Source: Candidatus Bathyarchaeota archaeon
GTDB taxonomy: Archaea > Thermoproteota > Bathyarchaeia > Bathyarchaeales > Bathycorpusculaceae
Direction of reading: 5' to 3'
Assembly: GCA_030626685.1 (NCBI GenBank)
Contig: DAOUTL010000032.1
Coordinates: 1-11,475, forward strand
DNA length: 11,475 nt
Below, one piece after another: positions 1-7,063 of this stretch. The translations under genes and the position numbers were made by a program. How positions within the stretch are numbered: the first letter of the stretch is position 1; every line of letters starts with the position of its first letter. The notes below the pieces were generated by a model. The model made no database searches. It was not told the origin of the DNA and saw only the letters and a program-made list of their open reading frames with translations.

Positions 1-274
1 AACTCTAAGTCTTAATGCAGAAAACGAGGGGGGAAGGGGATGAAAAACGATAGGGAGGTATCATATCAAACTGTTTGTTAGGCAAGCCCAGATTTTGAAA
101 AGGAAACTGAAAAAGCCAATCAGCAGTTAAGAATTATGTTGCTAAACAGACTTGAAATCATGTTTAAAACTGTTGAAAAAACTGCCAAAACACCCAAAAC
201 TTTGCTTCCCTCAACAAACAAAACGTATTTGGTTCCTAATAGGCGAGGTATGTTGAAATCATAGGGGGTAGGCG
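1..274. other. Left-edge region without a recognisable gene
   Basis: I see no supported gene here. All six frames are broken by stops. The longest plus-strand stretch, roughly 48-125, reads as about 25 lysine-rich codons without a convincing start. A small direct repeat (gtaggcggtaggca, near 266-280) is present. The region may be the eroded remainder of the aquaporin-like pseudogene immediately to the right, but no MIP motif is recognisable this far out. Confidence 0.4.
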
Positions 275-531
275 GTAGGCAGTATTGGTTAAAATTTCAC
301 GCAATAAAACCTTCTTGCACGTTAGAGCCTCTGGCATTGATGATATGCTGCGCCATACGTTTCTGGATAATAGGCGTATCACAGCGAATCCAAAGCCTAT
401 ACCGAAGAGAGCTCTGAGGGTGATTCTGAACCTAACGCTGAGCTGAAGGTTATGACGCTTCCAGCGCCAGGGAGAACTAATATGTATGTTCCAACAATCT
501 CTGCAAGTATCTTTGAGCTAACGTATATTCC
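275..531 (-). pseudogene. Remnant of an aquaporin (MIP-family) gene
   Basis: On the minus strand, reading from about 531 down, one frame gives SSKILAEIVGTYILVLPGAG. This is the classic first transmembrane helix of MIP channels; the intact aquaporin at 2251 has LAELIGTFVLVFVGP at the same place. The frame stops at a TAG (397-399). The homology then resumes in a different frame as ALFGIGFGFAVI, matching the intact copy's second helix (ALFSIGMSFGVAV). A third frame gives HIINA near 334-350, where the intact gene has the first NPA box, HINPA. Weaker traces of the following RRF..VK segment lie near 305-325. The second half of the channel, including the second NPA box, is not found and no start codon remains. 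At least two frameshifts plus loss of the 3' half make this a pseudogene. It is inverted relative to the intact copy. Confidence 0.75.
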
Positions 532-563
532 TTACCTGTTTAACTTCACTCCCAACATCTACC

Positions 564-578
564 AAATAAAAAGGGGGG
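564..578 (-). terminator. Possible oligo-T terminator of the DUF2193-like gene
   Basis: Read on the minus strand, a C6 run followed by T5-A-T3 lies about 26-40 bases beyond the stop codon. Archaeal intrinsic termination commonly uses such oligo-T tracts without a stable hairpin, and none is obvious here. Support is position and composition only. Confidence 0.35.
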
Positions 579-603
579 AGTTGATGATTTTTGGCTGGTA
601 GCT

Positions 604-2091
604 TTAAACTGCCTTATACCACTGGCAGTATGTGCATCGAGAGGGCATCCACGTTGAAACAGCACAGAATTTGCGGGCCCTTAATGGGGCGATGAGATCT
701 TTTGGGTGCAACGCGGTCACGTGTGTGTTTAGGGTTGCGGTTACTGGCTCGCTTGTAAGTAAGCATGGGAAGTCCGCAAGCCTCATTAGAGATGAGAATC
801 TAACAGTTATGGCACAAGCCGGGTATGTATACCTCTGCGGGTTCGCCAAGACCTCATGTTTGTCGATGGGTGTAAAGTCAAGTTCTATGCCAGTAACCTT
901 TGCTTTCCGACCTAAGTGTATTGGATCTATGATTTTTGCACCTCTGTTAAGCATGTCCATGAAGTCTACATTATGTAACTCTGCCGCTGCACCTCTAGCA
1001 GGGTTCTTATTAATGAAGCTATAGTAGCGCTTGGAGAGTAGATCTATTACCATTGGGACAGAGAAGCCATCCTTTTCTAAAATGTATGCTGTAGCCGCTG
1101 CTGTTGATCCAGTAGCTGCACGTAAAACAGCGTACTCATTTTTGAAGCCAGTTTCAAGCCCAGCCTTTAAGGTACCATCGAGAACTTGTGTTACAGCTTC
1201 TATAATTGCCATGGTGACATCGTCCTTGCACATGTTAAACATGGATTGTGCTATGTGATGGCCCACATCACCAACACAATACGCCGGAACTACAACAATG
1301 TTACCATAGTGAACCTCAGCATCTATAGCCTTCTTGACAACATCCTTTATCCTTTCTTTGTATTGAGCCATATATTTCCTAGTATCAAAGGATGTATGAC
1401 CTGCCTTATCCATGAGCTCAGCTTGAGCTTCTGTTGGGGTTGCATAAATTTTCTTAAGCCATTCTATTTCGTCGGCAACAGCTTCTCCAGCCGTCTTATC
1501 AGCTTCAATCGACTCAACAAAAGCTGCACCAATTCCGTATGACGTATTCATACCCCAAGACTTGGCAGCGAGAATTGTCTTCTTATGGTCAGTGTCTATA
1601 TCTGTTTTTGCCAAAATCTGATTAACTACGTTGCTTGTTGAACCCGGAACAAATGCGAAATCTACAACGCATGTTGGTCCGTAGAAACCTCCATACCTTC
1701 GTATACACTCTCTGGAAATTAGACTCTCTGACTTTCCGATTTGTTCAATAAATTTATCCATTGCCGCCTTGAATTTTGGGTCTTCATCGTAAAGGATTTC
1801 AAGAATTGGGGGTGTCTGATAGTGTTCCACGAATGGGTCATCCTCAGGTCTGACGGTCTTAGTTAAGCCCTTCAGTATCTCATAATGAGCAGCAACTGAC
1901 TCTTTATGCAGTGCAATTACGGTAGGCTCTTCCTCACCAACAGCCTCCATTTTCCCCACAGCTTCTACATACGGCAATGCATCCTCAATAACAAAAGGCC
2001 CGCCGCGCTTTGCCTTAATTGTTCTTACATCAGCCCACTGCACTCCGAGAGCATCTTCGATCATCTTTTCGAAGACTTCTTTTTCGGGCAT
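604..2091 (-). CDS. DUF2193-like archaeal protein of unknown function
   Basis: A 495-residue protein that I match from memory to the archaeal DUF2193 family, known mainly from methanogens and with no assigned function; length and C-terminal cysteines fit that family. No signal peptide or membrane helix is evident, so it is probably cytoplasmic. Conserved-looking segments include RPEDDPFVEHYQTPPILEIL (81-100), CIRRYGGFYGPTCVVDF (129-145), KSWGMNTSYGIG (177-188) and VPAYCVGDVGHH (268-279). The last 55 residues hold four cysteines (C443, C476, C486, C489), the last two as CxxC; these could bind metal or an Fe-S cluster, which is inference. The ATG start has two AGGAGA motifs upstream, the distal one at good spacing. 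The gene is divergent from the aquaporin. It is not a corrinoid methyltransferase of the MtaB, MtbB or MttB type as far as I can recognise. The reading frame is certain; the family name is moderately so. Confidence 0.75.
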   Translation of the reverse strand: MPEKEVFEKMIEDALGVQWADVRTIKAKRGGPFVIEDALPYVEAVGKMEAVGEEEPTVIALHKESVAAHYEILKGLTKTVRPEDDPFVEHYQTPPILEILYDEDPKFKAAMDKFIEQIGKSESLISRECIRRYGGFYGPTCVVDFAFVPGSTSNVVNQILAKTDIDTDHKKTILAAKSWGMNTSYGIGAAFVESIEADKTAGEAVADEIEWLKKIYATPTEAQAELMDKAGHTSFDTRKYMAQYKERIKDVVKKAIDAEVHYGNIVVVPAYCVGDVGHHIAQSMFNMCKDDVTMAIIEAVTQVLDGTLKAGLETGFKNEYAVLRAATGSTAAATAYILEKDGFSVPMVIDLLSKRYYSFINKNPARGAAAELHNVDFMDMLNRGAKIIDPIHLGRKAKVTGIELDFTPIDKHEVLANPQRYTYPACAITVRFSSLMRLADFPCLLTSEPVTATLNTHVTALHPKDLIAPLRARKFCAVSTWMPSRCTYCQWYKAV

Positions 2092-2136
2092 TCTCCTTTC
2101 TCCTATTTCTTTTCAAAATTTCGCGTTTATATATAT
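2092..2136 (-). promoter_or_regulatory. Promoter and ribosome binding site of the DUF2193-like gene
   Basis: On the minus strand an archaeal TATA-like box, ATATATATAAA (2136-2126), lies 35-45 bases before the ATG. It predicts a start of transcription near 2100-2104 and a short leader. AGGAGA occurs twice, at 2099-2104 (7 bases from the ATG) and 2092-2097 (directly adjoining it). The distal copy is the likely Shine-Dalgarno site. Confidence 0.5.
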
Positions 2137-2171
2137 GTACTCTTTTTGTTTATAAAATTTGTGGCGCGCGG

Positions 2172-2241
2172 CTATATAAATTGTAGGGAAAGATTTAAAA
2201 TCTCATAAGGATAAACTTAATTTTGCAAATAAGTAGAGGAG
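2172..2241 (+). promoter_or_regulatory. Putative promoter and ribosome binding site of the aquaporin gene
   Basis: CTATATAAA (2172-2180) is a good archaeal TATA-like element on the plus strand. A second AT-rich candidate, ATTTAAAA, sits at 2193-2200. Either would give a leader of roughly 25-50 bases. GGAG at 2238-2241 is spaced 9 bases from the ATG at 2251 but only 3 from the ATG at 2245, which favours 2251 as the start. Confidence 0.4.
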
Positions 2242-2250
2242 TGTATGTGC

Positions 2251-2937
2251 ATGTCAGAAACCCTCAAATGGCAGGCGTATTTGGCCGAGCTAATCGGAAC
2301 CTTTGTGTTGGTGTTCGTAGGTCCAATGTCCGTAACGGTATTCGCCGGTATTCTAGAAGCGCCGATGGCTCTGTTCTCAATAGGAATGTCCTTCGGCGTA
2401 GCGGTGATGGCGATGATATACGCGCATGGGCACATCTCTGGGACTCACATAAACCCAGCCGTCACCATCGCCCTAGCCGCGGTTAAAAGGTTTCCAGTTA
2501 AAGACGTGGTTCCGTACATTATCTTTCAGTTAATTGGAGCCGGCATAGCGGGGTTATTGCACAGAGCAATATTGCCGCAGGGAGAAGTGGTTAACTGGGG
2601 CGCAACACTGCCTGGTGCAGCGATAAACTATTCAGCCGGCGTAGCCGTCTTAGTTGAGGCTATCTTGACGTTCTTCCTAGTCTTTACGATCATGGGCGCT
2701 GCCGTCGATAAACGAGCATCAGCAGGCTGGGCTGGTGTCTCCATAGGCCTCGTAGTGGCAATGGACATATGGATCGGAGGTCCCCTGACCGGAGCGTCGA
2801 TGAACCCCGCGAGGTCCTTCGGTCCAGCTCTGGCATCGGGCGCCTGGACCGCCCACTGGGCGTACTGGGTCGGGCCAATATTAGGTGGTCTTATAGCGGC
2901 GTTCATCTATGAATACTGCTTCAAACCGGCGAAATAA
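2251..2937 (+). CDS. aqpM: AqpM-like aquaporin / MIP-family channel
   Basis: A 228-residue six-helix membrane channel of the major intrinsic protein family, which conducts water and, in some members, small neutral solutes. Both half-helix signatures are intact: NPA at residues 68-70 (HINPAVTIA) and 185-187 (SMNPARSFGPA). Hydrophobic helices fall roughly at 8-30, 38-58, 83-107, 129-152, 160-176 and 203-225. By hand alignment to archaeal AqpM, the selectivity filter is F48, I173, A182, R188. F, I and R match AqpM, with Ala where AqpM has Ser; this lacks the His of strict water channels such as AQP1. Segments such as FPVKDVVPYI (81-90) and TIMGAAVDKR (146-155) also resemble AqpM. The substrate is not settled by sequence; the methanol or C1-solute idea is only positional inference. 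An ATG two codons upstream (2245) is possible but poorly spaced from GGAG. It is divergent from the DUF2193-like gene and has a degraded paralogue at 275-531. Confidence 0.93.
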   Translation: MSETLKWQAYLAELIGTFVLVFVGPMSVTVFAGILEAPMALFSIGMSFGVAVMAMIYAHGHISGTHINPAVTIALAAVKRFPVKDVVPYIIFQLIGAGIAGLLHRAILPQGEVVNWGATLPGAAINYSAGVAVLVEAILTFFLVFTIMGAAVDKRASAGWAGVSIGLVVAMDIWIGGPLTGASMNPARSFGPALASGAWTAHWAYWVGPILGGLIAAFIYEYCFKPAK

Positions 2938-3120
2938 CAACCCTATTTCCCTCTTTTTTTTCTCTTGCCAAATCTTTTATACGTCGTATACTCTCATCAA
3001 GTATGAATTCGCCTTCCTCAATGTCTTCACGTCTCTGTCTGAGCGGTGTATGCGCCAATACACACTAAGAACTGGGCTTACGAGTCCTGCGGTGGAAAGG
3101 TCAAGGTGTATGCATGACAC
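2921..3120 (-). pseudogene. Possible decayed gene 3' end, unidentified
   Basis: Two overlapping minus-strand frames look protein-like. Upstream, GTG at 3118-3120 opens a frame reading HLDLSTAGLVSPVLSVYW. Near 3060-3050 a different frame takes over with REDIEEGEFILDESIRRIKD and runs to a TGA at 2921-2923, overlapping the aquaporin 3' end by 17 bases. A one-base frameshift would join them into about 65 codons of plausible C-terminal sequence. I do not recognise the family. The join crosses an A8 run (the aquaporin's T-tract on the other strand). Chance open frames are a serious alternative. Confidence 0.25.
2942..2966 (+). terminator. Pyrimidine/oligo-T terminator after the aquaporin gene
   Basis: Immediately after the stop codon comes a pyrimidine-rich tract including eight consecutive T residues (2954-2961). 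This is the usual form of an archaeal intrinsic terminator for plus-strand transcription. Confidence 0.55.
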
Positions 3121-3141
3121 GAAGTGTTATTCAACGTCTAA

Positions 3142-4053
3142 TCATGGGATCTTCAATAGACTCTTTGCGACTTGATACGCAATTTTATAGTCGAAGACTC
3201 CTTTCTTCGCCTCCATCGCTTTCTTGAACAGCTCAGCCTCTATTTCGTTCTTGAATGTTCCGATAGTCAGCGCCCCAATCCCCCAAACTTCGGGTAACAC
3301 TTCGACACTATCGTCGGTCGGCTTTAGGCCCTCAACTCCAAGAGGGGGGATTGCGTTAATATCTGCAATGACATTACATCGCCCTCCGTACTCCTCCAGT
3401 ACTCTTTTCGACAGAAGTTGAACTCCAGCAGCGCCTGTGGACAATATCACGTGAGCATCCTTAATGGTCTCACCTATCATTTCTGGTGTAGCGGCTTTAA
3501 CACCCTTCACCCTCTCAATACCTAACTCCTCATTAATTCTAGTAGCAATGCTCGTAGCCCTTTCTTGAGAGCGTGACGTGATAATCACCTCAGCTCCCTC
3601 CATCCCGCACAAGTGGGAGACTATCCGCCCCACAGGACCTGTGCCCGCGAGGACGGCGACCTTCTTTCCGTCAAAGCCGCCGAAACCTTTTTCAAGTAAG
3701 AGACTCAACGCTTTTGCAACCGTGGCTGACCCAGTTGTATGAGCGCCACGCGGATCCATTATCACAGCCATTTCGAATGGTGGAAACATCACTTTCTTCG
3801 CCGTTTCTAAGATGGCCTCGGCCTTCTCGACATCGTACCCGCTTATGAAAATTTTTGTCCGCTTGACCCCCTTTGGTCCACGCGGGAACATCGCATCCTG
3901 TACCAGCTTTTTCGCATCTTCAGCTTCCACATTGCTGTAATAGACGATCTGGGCGTCGGGATAGAGGTCGACCGCCATTAGGATGTCGAAAGGGCTCGCG
4001 TGCTTATCCGTATCCAAGAAGATGATAACGGGCTTATATGAAGGCACAGACAC
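3142..4053 (-). CDS. mtdB: MtdB-type NAD(P)-dependent methylene-H4MPT dehydrogenase
   Basis: Cytoplasmic oxidoreductase interconverting methylene-H4MPT and methenyl-H4MPT with NAD(P), the MtdA/MtdB family of methylotrophic bacteria, also found in some archaea. It is unrelated to F420-dependent Mtd. Visible support: the N-terminal FLDTDKHASPFD segment (family form FDTD..PSVFD), MDPRGAHTTGSA near 100-111, the Rossmann motif VLAGTGPVG (134-142), a following TSR whose Arg could contact the NADP 2'-phosphate, and VIADINAIPPLGV, matching the family's VADYNAQPPLGI. Start choice: the longest frame begins at ATG 4110, but that adds 19 residues the family lacks and has no ribosome binding site. GGTGA (4058-4062) just before GTG 4053 and GTG 4047 supports one of these; I chose 4053. 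About 303 residues, near the family's usual 280-300. The gene stands alone on the same strand as fwd, supplying the step before Mch. Cofactor preference is not proven. Confidence 0.88.
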   Translation of the reverse strand: MSVPSYKPVIIFLDTDKHASPFDILMAVDLYPDAQIVYYSNVEAEDAKKLVQDAMFPRGPKGVKRTKIFISGYDVEKAEAILETAKKVMFPPFEMAVIMDPRGAHTTGSATVAKALSLLLEKGFGGFDGKKVAVLAGTGPVGRIVSHLCGMEGAEVIITSRSQERATSIATRINEELGIERVKGVKAATPEMIGETIKDAHVILSTGAAGVQLLSKRVLEEYGGRCNVIADINAIPPLGVEGLKPTDDSVEVLPEVWGIGALTIGTFKNEIEAELFKKAMEAKKGVFDYKIAYQVAKSLLKIP

Positions 4054-4056
4054 CCC

Positions 4057-4102
4057 ATCACCACTATTTAAGTATATGTCAATTCTTTTAAGGTTTATAG
4101 GT
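4057..4102 (-). promoter_or_regulatory. Putative promoter and ribosome binding site of mtdB
   Basis: On the minus strand CCTATAAACC (4101-4092) or TTAAAAG (4091-4085) could serve as a TATA-like box, followed by GGTGA (4062-4058), complementary to the archaeal 16S rRNA 3' end. Together these place the translation start at GTG 4053 or 4047 rather than ATG 4110, which lies upstream of the likely transcript start. Confidence 0.4.
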
Positions 4103-4110
4103 AAGAGCAT

Positions 4111-4475
4111 GACAATACATTACGATTAGTTGCTCATCAAATCAGGCAACTCGCAAAGTCGCTGGTAAAAGTCTATTCTCAAACTCCATGCTATTGAAGA
4201 CCTGTAAGACTACATCTAACACCGAATTATATTGTTGCAATATTTTTTCGCATCTTACCATTTAACCTTTCTGCAGTTCTTCACTCACTCCACAACTGTG
4301 GTGTATCACGCGTAGTTTTAAACTTCCCATAGTCTCGGTGGATAAGAGCCTGAATTTGCCGTAGCAGATCCAGACTTCACTTATCACAAAGAGCCACACG
4401 ATAATTCCAAGACGAGATTGCAGTCGAACGTTCTTTTTAGGCGTTATGCTGCCTGAATAGCAGGCCTTAATATCA
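4111..4475. other. Intergenic region with no convincing gene
   Basis: About 365 bases between fwdC and mtdB. The only long open stretch is a minus-strand frame of about 70 codons (roughly 4475-4265), which starts inside the fwdC 3' end. It contains a hydrophobic run (LGIIVWLFVISEVWI) but has no upstream ATG, no ribosome binding site and no recognisable family. It may be chance or a decayed membrane-protein fragment. No tRNA or repeat was seen. Confidence 0.4.
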
Positions 4476-5333
4476 TTAGCTTAGAAACTTTTCATAGGGC
4501 TTTAGGTGAGGGTTACTTCTGGCCGATACGTAAAACCGTCCTCCACACCTTATGTTGGCCATAACATCCCCTTGAAATAGGTAGAACGGCCCTTCAACCC
4601 TGACTTTCTTCGGCCCTATAGTAGTTGATTCAACTATGTTATTTATGTAGAAGCTCAGTAGTATCATTGGCACTCGCCCTAAGATCGTTATCCTTCCACC
4701 CTTCATTCTCGCTCCGGGCTTCCCCTCGCAGTCGCCCTCTATATCGATTCTACCTCCAGTCATGTCTATGCCTGGCAGTTGACCAACATTTCCCTCGACC
4801 AGAATGGTGCCCTTACTCATCCCTCCACCTATCTCCGAGCCAGCATTCCCATGAATAACTATAGTCCCGCCCTTCATTCCCATTCCAGGCTTCTCGCCCC
4901 AATAATATGCCCCCGCATGATCCCCTGCATTCCCGAATACTTCTACATTGCCCCCCTCCATCTTCGCGCCTAGCCGCGACCCGGCATTACCTTGAACTTC
5001 GATGATTCCAGAGTGCATCCTAGCCGCCGCATAGTGCCCAACATCGCCTTCCACGCTGATCTTGCCACCGTTCATACGATAACCTATCCACCTGAGTTTA
5101 GGGGATCCTCCCTCAATGGTTATCTGTGTTTCGGATGGGGTCTTTCCAACTTCACCTTCAATTATGAAGAGATCCTTAAGGATTCTGGCTCTGTTTCCCT
5201 CATAGACCTGTAGGTTTCCTATATCATCGATCCCCTTCCCAGCAAAGACGTCCGGGGACACGCACCTTACATCTATTGGTACCTTAAAATCGTACTTTAG
5301 CCTTAACCTTATCTCTTTTAATTTCATCGACAT
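4476..5333 (-). CDS. fwdC: Formylmethanofuran dehydrogenase subunit C
   Basis: Structural subunit of the tungsten/molybdenum formylmethanofuran dehydrogenase, which reversibly makes formylmethanofuran from CO2 and methanofuran. FwdC folds as a right-handed beta-helix resembling the glutamate synthase C-terminal domain. This shows directly in roughly seven glycine-rich repeats of the form G-x3-M-x-GG-x-I-x-V-x-G-x-x-G between residues about 85 and 225, for example YRMNGGKISVEGDVG and ARMKGGRITILGR. Length is 285 residues against about 270 in methanogens. The open frame extends to 5429, but those 32 codons lie over the fwdA 3' end in another frame, so I reject them. ATG 5333 (or ATG 5327, two codons in) follows the fwdA TGA by 5 bases, with a weak GTGAT-type ribosome site within the fwdA end. 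Last gene of the fwdDB-fwdA-fwdC operon; no ferredoxin-type subunit follows. Confidence 0.93.
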   Translation of the reverse strand: MSMKLKEIRLRLKYDFKVPIDVRCVSPDVFAGKGIDDIGNLQVYEGNRARILKDLFIIEGEVGKTPSETQITIEGGSPKLRWIGYRMNGGKISVEGDVGHYAAARMHSGIIEVQGNAGSRLGAKMEGGNVEVFGNAGDHAGAYYWGEKPGMGMKGGTIVIHGNAGSEIGGGMSKGTILVEGNVGQLPGIDMTGGRIDIEGDCEGKPGARMKGGRITILGRVPMILLSFYINNIVESTTIGPKKVRVEGPFYLFQGDVMANIRCGGRFYVSARSNPHLKPYEKFLS

Positions 5334-5338
5334 TCCAA

Positions 5339-7051
5339 TCACTTGAGTAGAGTTTCGACTGGTATAACTTCGGGTTTCCTTATCTCGTGCTCCCCAATAA
5401 TATAGTTCTCGAGGCTTACGCTGTACCACTCCCTAAACTTTGGCTTTATTTCTTCGACAACAGATTCTAGTAGGTCATGTGGGACGCATGGCTTAAGGCA
5501 GTACGTCTTACCATACACATGCTTTACGATCTCACCATTCTTAACCACTATTTTGCCGCCTTTTATTGTGTAAGCCGCACGTCTGAACGCATTCGTGACT
5601 TCCGCGTGATCCTTGGATGGATCTATCGACTTAGGATCGATGTCATAGATGACTACGTCGGCGTCTGCTCCGATTCCTAGATGACCCTTATGCTTAAGTC
5701 CAAGGAGTTTTGCCGGAGCAGCTCTAGTAGCTATCGCTACTTCGTAGAGGCTGTATTCCCGGTCTAGTGTTGGTAGTATGGCCCTGCTTGCGGCTCTTCT
5801 ATTTACTCTCTTAAGGACTTTCTCCCTAGCCCTCCTACTCATTAGCCATGCTATCAACCATGGGTATCTCGTGAATCTTCCTGCGTTAGGGTGGTCTGTT
5901 GTTGGAATCACCCTCCAAGCATCCTGAACGAGGAGGGCTACCTCAAGCCCTATGCACCATTGCATAGCGTTTGCATAGCTTCTTTTCCTATACCGTAATG
6001 GGACTATGCCAGCAGCGGTTTCGGCTTCCACGTCGCTACCTGACCACTTCCCCGGGGCTAGGTGGTGTAGTACGAACTCTAATGGGGCATCAGCCGTCAT
6101 GGTTGTAGCATCCCCAAATACGATTTGTCCCAAATCTAGGCTTACGTGCCTGTGCGTATTCATATATCTAGCTATCTCCTCAGCGCCCGTGCCGAGCGTA
6201 TCCCAACTCCACCCGGTGTAGCCTGTGAACTGCACATGGGTTATGTGTATTACCGGGCGATCCTCAGATGCTAGGTCGGACACCGCATCCATGGTCTTAA
6301 GAGTGGTCTCGTAGTTTCCTGGAAAGCCTAGCCTGTTGCAATGAACGTGGATTGTGTGTGGTAGTTTAAGCATCTCGTTGATCCTACATAGACCCCTAAT
6401 TATCTCGCGAGGCGTTAAATCGTATCCCGGTATGGCATCGTCAATGTCCAATCCGACGCCCTTCCCGTATCCCCACGCCTCAGCAGCCCCAGGGGCCACG
6501 AGCTTGATCGCGTAACCCTTCACCGCGTAGAGGAGGTATGCGAGTAGCGCAGCGCCCTTCTCATACTCCTTATCTTGGATATAGTCAAGGAGAAGCCAAT
6601 TCGAGTCGAACAGTGGGAAACAGAGTTTATCTATGATCGGTATGTCATCTAATTCCTCATGTGTATGTCTTGTTTCAAGGGGCGGCGTTGCAGGCTCAAC
6701 TACCGTCGTCCATCCCATACGGGCATACTTGTAGCCTATGAGGTTGGTGCTCGGAGTAGTTCTGCCAGTTCCCGATCTTCTAACTCCGGGTATGGCCCTC
6801 ATGAACACCTTGTAATGATCTTCGGGTCTCATCAGCCTGCCGGCAGTCACCTTTGGTCCAGCTATGTGTGAGTGGATGTCGACGCCGCCGGGCATCACTG
6901 TTTTATTCTTTGCATCGATCACCTTCGCCCTTCTCGTGTCTATTAAATCTGTAGACACTATTTTGCCGTCCTTTATTGCTATATCCACCCTTTCACCGTT
7001 AATCCGATTGATCGGGTCGTAGACGTATCCATTCTTTATCAGAATCTCCAC
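5339..7051 (-). CDS. fwdA: Formylmethanofuran dehydrogenase subunit A
   Basis: Amidohydrolase-type subunit with a binuclear zinc site, which condenses formate, produced at the tungstopterin subunit, with methanofuran. The protein has 570 residues, the usual family length. Metal and catalytic residues are visible in order: HSH in GGVDIHSHIAG (H60, H62), the likely carboxylated lysine in AIKLVAPGAAEAWG (K183), IHVHCN (H235, H237), HITHVQF (H269, H272) and the catalytic Asp in PTTDHPN (D386). The C-terminal 140 residues carry the second half of the composite beta-sandwich (GADADVVIYDI) and a 50-residue tail typical of FwdA. Start is GTG 7051, preceded by a perfect GGAGGTGA site at 4 bases. Translationally coupled to fwdDB, whose stop codon lies in that site, and followed 5 bases later by fwdC. 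Confidence 0.96.
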   Translation of the reverse strand: MEILIKNGYVYDPINRINGERVDIAIKDGKIVSTDLIDTRRAKVIDAKNKTVMPGGVDIHSHIAGPKVTAGRLMRPEDHYKVFMRAIPGVRRSGTGRTTPSTNLIGYKYARMGWTTVVEPATPPLETRHTHEELDDIPIIDKLCFPLFDSNWLLLDYIQDKEYEKGAALLAYLLYAVKGYAIKLVAPGAAEAWGYGKGVGLDIDDAIPGYDLTPREIIRGLCRINEMLKLPHTIHVHCNRLGFPGNYETTLKTMDAVSDLASEDRPVIHITHVQFTGYTGWSWDTLGTGAEEIARYMNTHRHVSLDLGQIVFGDATTMTADAPLEFVLHHLAPGKWSGSDVEAETAAGIVPLRYRKRSYANAMQWCIGLEVALLVQDAWRVIPTTDHPNAGRFTRYPWLIAWLMSRRAREKVLKRVNRRAASRAILPTLDREYSLYEVAIATRAAPAKLLGLKHKGHLGIGADADVVIYDIDPKSIDPSKDHAEVTNAFRRAAYTIKGGKIVVKNGEIVKHVYGKTYCLKPCVPHDLLESVVEEIKPKFREWYSVSLENYIIGEHEIRKPEVIPVETLLK

Positions 7052-7055
7052 GTTT

Positions 7056-7063
7056 TCACCTCC
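7056..7063 (-). promoter_or_regulatory. fwdA ribosome binding site overlapping the fwdDB stop codon
   Basis: The full archaeal Shine-Dalgarno sequence GGAGGTGA lies 4 bases before the fwdA GTG. Its last three bases are the TGA stop codon of fwdDB. This fixes the fwdA start and implies translational coupling between the two subunits. Confidence 0.8.

Noticed and set aside
632..1542. Plus-strand open frames of 75-130 codons opposite the DUF2193-like gene
   Set aside because: They lie wholly antisense to a long, well-conserved frame, have no ribosome binding sites and low-complexity shadow-like composition.
604..2091. Corrinoid-dependent methanol or methylamine methyltransferase
   Set aside because: Length is close to MtaB or MtbB, but none of the expected motifs appear, there is no in-frame amber (pyrrolysine) codon, and no corrinoid protein gene adjoins.
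4054..4110. N-terminal extension of MtdB from ATG 4110
   Set aside because: The 19 extra residues are absent from the family, no ribosome site precedes that ATG, and GGTGA sits just before the internal GTG codons.
4265..4475. Minus-strand open frame of about 70 codons after fwdC with a hydrophobic segment
   Set aside because: No start codon with a ribosome site, no recognisable family and an odd composition; kept only as a note in the intergenic entry.
5334..5429. N-terminal extension of FwdC by 32 residues
   Set aside because: This stretch is the fwdA 3' end read in another frame; family alignment and spacing favour ATG 5333 or 5327.
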